Assembly: GCF_002338065.1 (NCBI RefSeq)
Contig: NZ_DDHJ01000005.1
Coordinates: 1 to 64,000 of the forward strand
Length of the DNA stretch: 64,000 nt
From: Pseudomonas sp. UBA1879
GTDB lineage: Bacteria > Pseudomonadota > Gammaproteobacteria > Pseudomonadales > Pseudomonadaceae
Direction of reading: 5' to 3'
The position numbers and the translations under genes were made by a program. Shown piece after piece: positions 57,618 to 64,000 of this stretch (positions are counted from its first letter, which is position 1; each line of letters opens with the position of its first letter). The notes under the pieces are model-generated. The model saw only the letters and a list, made by a program, of their open reading frames with translations. It was not told the DNA's origin and did not search any database.

Positions 57618-57636
57618 AACCTGTTTTGTACAGGTT
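57618..57636. promoter_or_regulatory. perfect dyad, possible regulator binding site
   Basis: AACCTGT and ACAGGTT are perfect inverted halves with a 5-base centre, about 250 bases upstream of the XRE gene. Too far for a simple self-operator; no T-run for a minus-strand terminator. Confidence 0.3.
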
Positions 57637-57663
57637 GGTTTGCGGGATTCAGTCAGCGCAGTT

Positions 57664-57699
57664 GCCTGGAAGCCTCGTTCTAGAGAGGCTCGGCCAGGC
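57664..57699 (-). terminator. imperfect stem-loop after pqiC
   Basis: GCCTGG-AA-GCCTC pairs with GAGGC-TCGG-CCAGGC. It begins 12 bases past the pqiC stop. No T-run, so terminator strength is unclear. Confidence 0.35.
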
Positions 57700-57710
57700 G
57701 ACAAACGTGT

Positions 57711-58328
57711 TCAGGAGGGGCAGCGAGAAGTGGGTTGTTGCACCCAACTGCGTGCGGTTCGGGCAATAGTGTCAGCCAGGGTCGACACCGCTTTCTGGTG
57801 AGCCAGTATCAGATTCTCCATGCCAGCGCCTGCTGGCTGACGAATGACGCTGCTGCAAGTGAGTGTCTTACGTTTGTTGCCACTGCCATTAGCGCGCAGA
57901 CTCAAGTTCCAGACCACATCGATCAAGGCGTATTGATCCAGTGCCGATTCAAAACGCCTCACATCCGTGCGGACTGTGAGCACAGGCTCATCGCTCTGCT
58001 TGGGCAGCCCTGCCAGATCACGAGAACCGAAGCGACGTTCCAGTTCGCCGGTCAATGCGTCGTGGAATTCATCCCCCAGCGGTGCCCCCCACCGCTCGTT
58101 CTCCAGAATGGCCAGGCTGCCATTGCCCTGGCGCACGACCAGCGGGGGCTGGTCCACTTGAACGGCCATCAGCACCGGTTGCATTTCGAACTGAAAAGGC
58201 GCTGGCGTGACAGCAGCTGTCGACGGCGCGGCGGGGGCAATGAGAGTGTAGTAATGCGTCGGTGTCGACGAGCAGGCGCCGAGGCTCAAGGCGCATGCCA
58301 TTGCCAGCAGGTGAGTACGCACAGTCAT
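57711..58328 (-). CDS. pqiC: PqiC-type outer-membrane lipoprotein
   Basis: A 205-residue lipoprotein with signal and lipobox LGACSSTP (lipid Cys near residue 19) and the ABC-transport-auxiliary (YmbA) fold: THYYTLIAPA, VDQPPLVVRQGNG, LENERWGAPLGDEFHDAL. It anchors the PqiB tunnel at the outer membrane. The start overlaps the pqiB stop as ATGA. It ends the four-gene pqi operon. Confidence 0.88.
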   Translation of the reverse strand: MTVRTHLLAMACALSLGACSSTPTHYYTLIAPAAPSTAAVTPAPFQFEMQPVLMAVQVDQPPLVVRQGNGSLAILENERWGAPLGDEFHDALTGELERRFGSRDLAGLPKQSDEPVLTVRTDVRRFESALDQYALIDVVWNLSLRANGSGNKRKTLTCSSVIRQPAGAGMENLILAHQKAVSTLADTIARTARSWVQQPTSRCPS

Positions 58329-60010
58329 TGGGCAGGCTCCGGAGGAATTTCACGGGAAGAGGACGAACCTTTGTACGAACCCGGCGCAGCGTCACCCGAG
58401 CGACCGCGGATAAGCGACTCGGGATGGCGGCTAAGGAAGTCGGTCAGCACGCGGACCGAACGGGCCGTGCGCTGAACTTCATCCAGTGCTTGACCCAACT
58501 GCTGACGCGCCGGGGAGTCGTCCGACAATGTGTCATTCGCAGTGCCGAGGGTCTTCTGCGCTTGCTGCAGCGTACCGGCCATCTGAGGCAGCACTTGGCC
58601 ATTGACGTTTTTCAAGGTCTTCTGCAGTTCGATCAGGCTACCGTTGAGGTTTTTCGCCAGGTCGTCGATCGGGATCTTGCCGAGCTTGTCGACGAACGCC
58701 TGCAGCTGTTCCTGCAACTTGTCGAAGCTGCCGCCCACGGTCGGAATCTCCAATGGGCGGGCCTTGGCGTTATACGCAATCTTCGGTGCCTTGGGGTCGA
58801 AATCCATGGCCACGTACAGCTGGCCTGTGAGCAGGTTGCCCGTGCGCACCTGTGCGCGCAGCCCACGTTCTACGAAGCGTCCCAGAATGCGCGAGGTCTG
58901 TTCTTCCTCGTCGTTGCCTGAACCGGCCTGTTCCTTGAGCTTGTCGTTGGCGGCGCCCAAACGTTGCGGGTAGATGACCGCGCCGACCACACCGGGGAAC
59001 GTGCCACTGGCTGCGTCGTAATCAAGGTCGACCGAGACCACACGCCCGATGTTCACCCCGAGGAAATCAACCGGGGCATTGACTACCAGACCGCGCAGCG
59101 ATTGGTTGAAGCGCATGCGGATGTATTTCGGCTCGCCGTCCGGGGGGGCCAGTGCCGTGGTCTGGTCTTCGAACAGTTTGAATTCGGCGTTTGGCTCGGC
59201 GGGCTTGGCGTCCGGGCTGTATTTCGGTTCGCGGAAGGCGATCCCGCCCGAGATGATCGAGGTCAGGGACTGGGTCGAAACCTTGAGGCCCGCAGCGCCC
59301 AGACTGACGTCAACGCCGCTGGCATTCCAAAAGCGTGAATCGGTGAGCACGTACTGGTCGTTGGGCGAGTTGACGAAGATTTCGATGTTCACGCCCTTGC
59401 CGTCCTTCGCCAACTCGTAGGCCACCACCTGTCCCACTTGGATGCGCCGGAAATAAATGGGCGAGCCGATGTCCAGCGAACCGAGGTCATCGGTGTGCAG
59501 AATGAAGCGCTTGCCCTTGTCGCCAAAGGTGACAGGAGGCGGGTTTTCGAGGCCGGTGAAATTTCTCTCGGTCTTGTCCGAGCTGCCCGCGTCGGCACCG
59601 ATAAACGCCCCCGACAGCAATGTGTCGACGCCCGACACGCCGTGGGCGCCGATACGCGGTCGCACCACCCAGTATTGCGAGTCGGCGCGGGTGAACGGGG
59701 CAGCCGACTGATTGAGTTCGATGGTCGCCAGCACGTGGGTGCGATCCTCGCTCAGTTCGATGTCGGTGACCGTGCCGATTACCACGTTTTTGTACTTCAC
59801 TTGGGTTTTCTTGGCTTCCAGACCTTCGGCGGTCAGGAAGCTGACGACGACCTTGGGGCCGACGTTGAGAAAATCGTGAATGACCATCGACAGGCCGATG
59901 ACCCCGGCCAGAATAGGCACCAGCCAGACCAGCGAAACACGTGCCTTGCGAGCCTTGACCTGCGGTCGCGCCGGCTCGGGCGCCGAAGGGGGGAGGGCGT
60001 TATCGGACAT
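58325..60010 (-). CDS. pqiB: PqiB, MCE-domain tunnel protein
   Basis: A 561-residue protein with one N-terminal membrane helix (SLVWLVPILAGVIGLSMVI) and three MCE domains: KVVVSFLTAEGLEAKKTQVK, RFILHTDDLGSLDIGSPI and YIRMRFNQSLRGLVVNAPV. A helical needle follows, about residues 420-530. PqiB forms a periplasm-spanning tube for lipids between the membranes. The ATG at 60010 has AGAGG 6 bases upstream and overlaps the preceding gene by 11 bases. Confidence 0.93.
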   Translation of the reverse strand: MSDNALPPSAPEPARPQVKARKARVSLVWLVPILAGVIGLSMVIHDFLNVGPKVVVSFLTAEGLEAKKTQVKYKNVVIGTVTDIELSEDRTHVLATIELNQSAAPFTRADSQYWVVRPRIGAHGVSGVDTLLSGAFIGADAGSSDKTERNFTGLENPPPVTFGDKGKRFILHTDDLGSLDIGSPIYFRRIQVGQVVAYELAKDGKGVNIEIFVNSPNDQYVLTDSRFWNASGVDVSLGAAGLKVSTQSLTSIISGGIAFREPKYSPDAKPAEPNAEFKLFEDQTTALAPPDGEPKYIRMRFNQSLRGLVVNAPVDFLGVNIGRVVSVDLDYDAASGTFPGVVGAVIYPQRLGAANDKLKEQAGSGNDEEEQTSRILGRFVERGLRAQVRTGNLLTGQLYVAMDFDPKAPKIAYNAKARPLEIPTVGGSFDKLQEQLQAFVDKLGKIPIDDLAKNLNGSLIELQKTLKNVNGQVLPQMAGTLQQAQKTLGTANDTLSDDSPARQQLGQALDEVQRTARSVRVLTDFLSRHPESLIRGRSGDAAPGSYKGSSSSREIPPEPAQ

Positions 60011-60617
60011 CTTCAACCTCTGCGTCCCAGATCAACCGGGGATCGAAACTCATGGCGGCCAGCATCGTCATCACCACCACCAAACCAAAGAACAGGATGC
60101 CCAGTCGCGGCTCGATGGTGCTGAGCCCGCGAAACTGGACCAGCGCCGCCACCAGGGCGACCACCAGCACGTCGAGCATCGACCAGTAGCCGATCAACTC
60201 GATGAAACGGAACAGCCGGGAGCGCTCGCGCATCGCCCACTGGCTGCGGCGCTGGCAGGTGACCAGCAGCATGCCTAGCACCAGAAACTTGAGGCAGGGC
60301 ACCAGCACGCTGGCGACGAAGATCAGAATGGCGATGTCCCAGGAGCCGCCTTCGGCAAACTCGATGACACCGCTCATGATGGTGTTTTCGCTGGCGCTGC
60401 CCAGCAGGGTCGTGAACATCACGGGCAACGTGTTGGCCGGGATGTAGAAAATCAGCCCGGCGATCAGGAAGGCCCAGGTACGGGTCAGGCTGTTGGGCTT
60501 GCGCCGATGGACTGGGGATTCGCACCGGGGGCAGCGCTCGGCGTCCTCCGGGCAGACATAGGCGCAGGTGTGGCAAAGCGTGACCTGGCGCTCGCGGGCG
60601 TAGGGAATGCCGTTCAT
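60000..60617 (-). CDS. pqiA: PqiA second half (PqiA domain protein 2)
   Basis: A 205-residue inner-membrane protein with a zinc-ribbon-like start (CHTCAYVCPEDAERCPRC) and four helices of the PqiA domain (FYIPANTLPVMF is its signature). It equals the C-terminal half of E. coli PqiA, which is a single 417-residue protein. The start overlaps the stop of the first half as ATGA, and pqiB overlaps its end. Confidence 0.9.
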   Translation of the reverse strand: MNGIPYARERQVTLCHTCAYVCPEDAERCPRCESPVHRRKPNSLTRTWAFLIAGLIFYIPANTLPVMFTTLLGSASENTIMSGVIEFAEGGSWDIAILIFVASVLVPCLKFLVLGMLLVTCQRRSQWAMRERSRLFRFIELIGYWSMLDVLVVALVAALVQFRGLSTIEPRLGILFFGLVVVMTMLAAMSFDPRLIWDAEVEDVR

Positions 60618-61279
60618 TCGGGTACGACCCCCAATTCGTCCCACAGCCTGCGAATGTCTTTGCCGGCAATCAGCACGATCAGCACCATGAGCATGGCCAT
60701 GGCCCACAGACCGACACCGGGGTGAACGTCGAGCATGCCGGCCAGCTTGACGATCGCGACCAGAATGCCCAACAGACACACTTCGAGCATGCTCCAGGGG
60801 CGCAAATGTTCCAGCGTGCGCATGCAGGTCTTGAAGCCGGGGGCGATTTCACGGCGTTGGGCGTGTATCAGCACCCAGAACAGCAACGCGATTTGCAGGG
60901 CCGGTGCGAGGATGATCGCCAGCCCGGCCACCAAGGCGATGAGGGTGATCTGTCCTTGGGCCAGCGCCTGCACCGAACCCCAGAGGGTCACTTCGTTGTA
61001 CAGGCCTTTCATGCTGATGCTGATCACCGGGAACACGTTGGCGAAAATGAACATGATCCCCGCCGCGATGCTCAGTGCGAGCAGCTGTTCGATGGTCATG
61101 CGATGGCCTCGGTTGAGGACCGCCGCGCAGCGCAGGCAATACGCTGACTGCCCCTTGCTCAGAGGCTGGGCGTGATACAGCGAATCGCAGTGTTCGCAAA
61201 TGATCCAGTGCGCCGGATCGGACTGCTCTGTCGGGCTGCTGGTCATTGGCGCCGTCGGTGGGGGAGTGGGCGTATTCAC
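60614..61279 (-). CDS. pqiA: PqiA first half (PqiA domain protein 1)
   Basis: A 221-residue inner-membrane protein. The zinc-ribbon-like start is CEHCDSLYH with YCLRCAAVL, then four helices with FIFANVFPVISISMKG. It equals the N-terminal half of E. coli PqiA. The start is GTG at 61279 with GAAGAA upstream; an ATG at 61246 is the alternative. First gene of the pqi operon, which in E. coli responds to paraquat (SoxRS) and stationary phase; no such site was identified here. Confidence 0.88.
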   Translation of the reverse strand: MNTPTPPPTAPMTSSPTEQSDPAHWIICEHCDSLYHAQPLSKGQSAYCLRCAAVLNRGHRMTIEQLLALSIAAGIMFIFANVFPVISISMKGLYNEVTLWGSVQALAQGQITLIALVAGLAIILAPALQIALLFWVLIHAQRREIAPGFKTCMRTLEHLRPWSMLEVCLLGILVAIVKLAGMLDVHPGVGLWAMAMLMVLIVLIAGKDIRRLWDELGVVPE

Positions 61280-61581
61280 GTTCTTCGGTATCTAGGCGTG
61301 CATGTGAGTCATTGACCACAATGCCAGCATGGCGTTCGGTGCCATTCGGGCGGTGTGAGCAAACAGCTGAATCAACGCTCGTTCGACCTTGCGCGGGGTA
61401 GGCGAGGTGTTACGACGAGTGTCGTTTTGGAGCGCGGGAATTGTAGCGTGATCCGTAGCGGGTGCGCTGTCTGAAGTGGCCTTAACCGTCTGATAAACAG
61501 CGTTTCTTTCGCCTGGAAAGTGGCACCCGATCTGTAGGAACACGCCAGCGCCTGATCCGCAACCCGTTGGGGGGGGCATCG
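61280..61581. other. 302-bp region upstream of pqiA and downstream of the LysR gene
   Basis: Should hold the pqi promoter. No SoxR-like dyad, terminator or gene could be supported. Confidence 0.45.
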
Positions 61582-62460
61582 CTAGAGCTTCGCCCAAAAG
61601 TCTTCGGCAATGTCACTCAACGTCATGGTCGGCCTGAACAGACGGATTTCCATGGGAATGTCCCAGTGTTCCTCCAGCGCGCGGTGCAGTTTTCCGCTGG
61701 TCATTTCAGGTTCGGCCAAGGTGTTGGGCAGCCAGGCGAAGCCTTTTCCTTCCAGTGCCATGGACAACAGCACCGCCGCCAGGTGAGAGCTGAATACCGT
61801 CTGCAAACTCGGCGGTCGAGGCTCTCTGCGCAAGCGCGCGGAGACGATTCGACCCAGCCCGGACTCAGCCGTGTAGCCCAGCAGCGAGAGGGGAGCGGCT
61901 TGCCCGGATGGGGTATTGAGCGCCTGCGGTTCGGCGCCGAGGGCGATCAGCACGTCGTGACCCACAACCTTCGAATAGAACGACTCGGCCGGGAATGGCG
62001 GCGGCACGTCCGGGTGCTGATGACAGAGCAGAAACTGCACCTCGCCACCCAGCAGCATTTGCTCACAGATCCGCATGTTGTCCGAATGCAGGCGGATGGC
62101 TTCGATGGGACCGCTGCGCTCGGCGGCGCGCACCCACCCCGGAAAGAAAGTGAACGACAACGAGTGCGTGGCCGCGAAATGCAGTGAGCGCGCCTGCTTT
62201 CCTGCCACCTCCCGCGCCTCTTGCCGCATCTGGTACAGGCGTCGGGTCATGTCTTGCGCGCTGCCGAGCATGTGCCGCCCCGCGTCTGTGAGCGTGGCGC
62301 CTTGGGTGGTGCGCTCGAACAGATCGACCCCGACCCAGGTCTCGAGCGCCTTGATCCTGCGGCTGAACGCCGGTTGCGTCACGTGGCGCGTTTGCGCGGC
62401 GCGGGAAAAATTGCCGCTCTGGGCCAGCGCATTGAAGTCTTCCAGCCAAACCAGTTCCAT
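61582..62460 (-). CDS. LysR-family regulator, divergent from tarD
   Basis: A 292-residue LysR regulator. The helix-turn-helix is in residues 3-60 (FSRAAQTRHVTQPAFSRRIK), followed by a periplasmic-binding-like effector domain. It is divergent from the tartrate dehydratase gene with 118 bases between starts, the normal layout for a LysR protein controlling its neighbour. The ligand is likely tartrate or a related acid, by inference. No clear T-N11-A box could be picked out uniquely. Confidence 0.9.
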   Translation of the reverse strand: MELVWLEDFNALAQSGNFSRAAQTRHVTQPAFSRRIKALETWVGVDLFERTTQGATLTDAGRHMLGSAQDMTRRLYQMRQEAREVAGKQARSLHFAATHSLSFTFFPGWVRAAERSGPIEAIRLHSDNMRICEQMLLGGEVQFLLCHQHPDVPPPFPAESFYSKVVGHDVLIALGAEPQALNTPSGQAAPLSLLGYTAESGLGRIVSARLRREPRPPSLQTVFSSHLAAVLLSMALEGKGFAWLPNTLAEPEMTSGKLHRALEEHWDIPMEIRLFRPTMTLSDIAEDFWAKL

Positions 62461-62578
62461 CGTGATGCCGTCCGCGCATTGAGTGCCGCGTTTTTAGCAT
62501 TGGCTGTCGCGCAAGGTCCAGACCTAGAGTGAGACACCGCTTCACGACCCACTCGTCCAAAACAACAAGGAGTCTTCC

Positions 62579-63751
62579 ATGCGTATCGTCGACATTCGCG
62601 AAAAGACGGTGTCCATTGCCTCGCCGATTGCCAATGCCTACATCGACTTTTCGAAAATGACCTGCTCGGTGGTCGCGGTCATCACCGACGTCGTCCGCGA
62701 CGGCAAGCCGGTCATCGGCTACGGCTTCAACTCCAACGGCCGTTACGGCCAGGGCGCCCTGATGCGCGACCGGTTCCTGGCCCGTGTGCTGGAAGCCGAC
62801 CCCGAATCGCTGATCGACCCGGCGCACGACAACCTCGACCCGTTCGCCATCTGGAAAACCCTGATGACCAACGAAAAACCGGGCGGCCACGGCGAGCGTT
62901 CGGTCGCGGTCGGCACGATCGACATGGCGGTGTGGGATGCCGTGGCGAAGATCGAAGGCAAGCCGTTGTACCGTCTGCTGGCCGATCGGTATCGCAATGG
63001 CGTGGCCGATGACAAGGTCTGGGTGTACGCGGCGGGTGGCTATTACTACCCCGGCAAGGACCAGACCAAGCTCAAGGCGGAAATGCAGAGCTATCTGGAC
63101 CGTGGCTATGACGTGGTGAAGATGAAGATCGGCGCCGTGCCGCTGGACGAAGACCTGCGCCGTATCGAAGCGGTGCTGGAGGTGGTGGGGGATGGTCAGC
63201 GCCTGGCCGTGGACGCCAACGGCCGCTTCGACCTGGAGACGGGCATCGCTTATGCCGAAGCGATCAAACCCTACAACCTGTTCTGGTATGAAGAAGTCGG
63301 CGACCCGCTGGATTACGCGCTGCAGGCCGAGCTGGCGAATCATTACGCATTGCCGATGGCCACGGGCGAGAACCTGTTCTCTCACCAGGACGCGCGCAAC
63401 TTGCTGCGCCACGGCGGCATGCGTCCGGATCGTGATTTCCTGCAGTTCGACTGCGCATTGTCCTACGGCCTGGTGGAATACCTGCGCACACTGGACGTGA
63501 TGAAAGACCTCGGCTGGTCTTCTCGCCGTGTCGTGCCACACGGTGGCCATCAGATGTCGCTGAACATTGCCGCGGGTTTGCATCTGGGGGGTAACGAGTC
63601 GTACCCGGACGTGTTCCAACCGTTTGGCGGGTTCGCCGATGGCATTCGGGTCGAAAACAGCTACGTCGGCCTGCCGGACATTCCGGGTGTGGGCTTCGAA
63701 GCCAAGTCGGCGTTGTACGCGGTCATGCGGGCATTGGGGGAGGGTGCCTGA
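62579..63751 (+). CDS. tarD: D(-)-tartrate dehydratase (enolase superfamily)
   Basis: A 390-residue enzyme of the mandelate racemase subgroup that converts D-tartrate to oxaloacetate. It closely resembles Bradyrhizobium TarD as I recall it. By comparison the bases/metal ligands are Lys183 (VVKMKIG), Asp212 (AVDANGR), Glu238 (WYEEVGD), Glu264 (ATGENLF) and His321 (VPHGGHQ). The N-terminal lid has NAYIDFSKMT and GFNSNGRYGQG. AAGGAG precedes the ATG. No tartrate transporter gene is next to it in the window. Confidence 0.9.
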   Translation: MRIVDIREKTVSIASPIANAYIDFSKMTCSVVAVITDVVRDGKPVIGYGFNSNGRYGQGALMRDRFLARVLEADPESLIDPAHDNLDPFAIWKTLMTNEKPGGHGERSVAVGTIDMAVWDAVAKIEGKPLYRLLADRYRNGVADDKVWVYAAGGYYYPGKDQTKLKAEMQSYLDRGYDVVKMKIGAVPLDEDLRRIEAVLEVVGDGQRLAVDANGRFDLETGIAYAEAIKPYNLFWYEEVGDPLDYALQAELANHYALPMATGENLFSHQDARNLLRHGGMRPDRDFLQFDCALSYGLVEYLRTLDVMKDLGWSSRRVVPHGGHQMSLNIAAGLHLGGNESYPDVFQPFGGFADGIRVENSYVGLPDIPGVGFEAKSALYAVMRALGEGA

Positions 63752-63829
63752 TCGGCCGGGTATCTGGCGTCCAACAGCGAATCGATTGGGCGGCGCATAC
63801 CGGGTGATCTCAGAGACGACAGACGCGTC

Positions 63830-64000
63830 TCACGCCTCGGGTGACGCCTGACCGCGCCGTGCCAGCAGGGGCAGCCTGATTGTGAACTGGCTGCCTTTGC
63901 CTTCGCCGGCGCTTTCAGCGTTCACGGTGCCGGCATGGGCGTGAACCAGTTCACGAACGACCGTGAGCCCGATCCCCAGCCCGGAGGCATTGAAATCGAC
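63830..64000 (-). CDS. sensor histidine kinase, C-terminal 56 residues (cut by window)
   Basis: The frame is open to the window end and shows the end of a HATPase domain: NASGLGIGLTVVRELVHAHA is the G2 box and following helix, then GKGSQFTIRLPL, the last strand. The stop is at 63830-63832. Read in the minus direction, so the gene starts beyond the window. The subclass (simple, hybrid or PAS) cannot be told. Confidence 0.85.
   Translation of the reverse strand, partial: VDFNASGLGIGLTVVRELVHAHAGTVNAESAGEGKGSQFTIRLPLLARRGQASPEA

Larger units (their letters stand above)
57366..57710. other. 345-bp region between the XRE gene and pqiC
   Basis: AT-rich. Holds the dyad AACCTGT-TTTGT-ACAGGTT (57618-57636) and the stem-loop 57664-57699 after pqiC. 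A minus-strand frame at 57328-57615 has no family features. Confidence 0.5.

Noticed and set aside
61292..61597. 101-residue minus-strand open frame between pqiA and the LysR gene
   Set aside because: Low-complexity sequence, overlaps the LysR gene end, no ribosome binding site.

Overview
The window is chromosomal DNA of a fluorescent-type Pseudomonas that is not P. aeruginosa. The evidence is GC-rich DNA with dense gene packing, a run of genes in the familiar Pseudomonas order (slt, uup, usp, fadBA, a DUF1653 gene, topA, two small conserved genes, sulA-lexA, psrA, nagZ, methylthioinosine phosphorylase), PsrA and LexA operators where Pseudomonas has them, Pseudomonas-type REP elements, and a psl-type exopolysaccharide operon. 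No tRNA, rRNA, CRISPR array, insertion sequence, integrase or prophage was seen. It reads as core genome with a few accessory modules.

Layout. 1-8.3 kb: 3' end of uvrB, small enzymes (a GNAT acetyltransferase, two VOC proteins), a YgdI/YgdR lipoprotein, a molybdenum-cofactor set (mobA divergent from moaB-moeA), an orphan GT2 rhamnosyltransferase-like gene, a class III CoA-transferase, then a 220-bp tandem duplication. 8.3-22.6 kb (minus strand): a complete-looking psl operon in the order A-B-D-E-F-G-H-I-J-acetyltransferase-K. It lacks pslC at the expected place. 23-31 kb: lipid kinase yegS, a NarL-type two-component pair, a possible phospho-site-less HPt-like protein, cheV behind a sigma-28 promoter, a MOSC protein and the lytic transglycosylase slt. 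31-47 kb: a long inverted repeat, uup, a universal stress protein, fadBA with an upstream PsrA site, topA, sulA-lexA with two SOS boxes, psrA with two self-operators, and nagZ with methylthioinosine phosphorylase. 47.8-55.3 kb: a sugar module with a periplasmic aldose 1-epimerase, a GntR/FCD regulator, an SMP-30 lactonase and the L-arabinose ABC transporter araFGH. 55.5-64 kb: an amidase, an XRE regulator, the four-gene pqi system with split pqiA, a LysR regulator divergent from a D-tartrate dehydratase, and the C-terminus of a sensor kinase.

How the genes fit together. The psl genes give lipid-linked initiation (PslA), GDP-mannose supply (PslB), chain assembly (PslF, H, I), flipping (PslK), polymerisation (PslJ), chain-length control and export (PslE, PslD), a periplasmic hydrolase (PslG) and an acetyltransferase. 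PsrA, whose gene is at 44 kb, has a candidate operator upstream of the fadBA beta-oxidation operon at 35 kb, so regulator and target lie about 9 kb apart. The araFGH module brings in the sugar and opens the lactone, but the dehydrogenase and dehydratases of arabinose breakdown are not in the window.

I found no clear undescribed multi-gene system. The observations most worth a second look are the 220-bp tandem duplication that took the end of a VOC gene with it, the HPt-like protein next to cheV, a minus-strand terminator and hairpin near the PsrA site that could mark a small RNA, the 80-bp inverted repeat between slt and uup, and the PslE kinase-like domain whose P-loop lysine is replaced.
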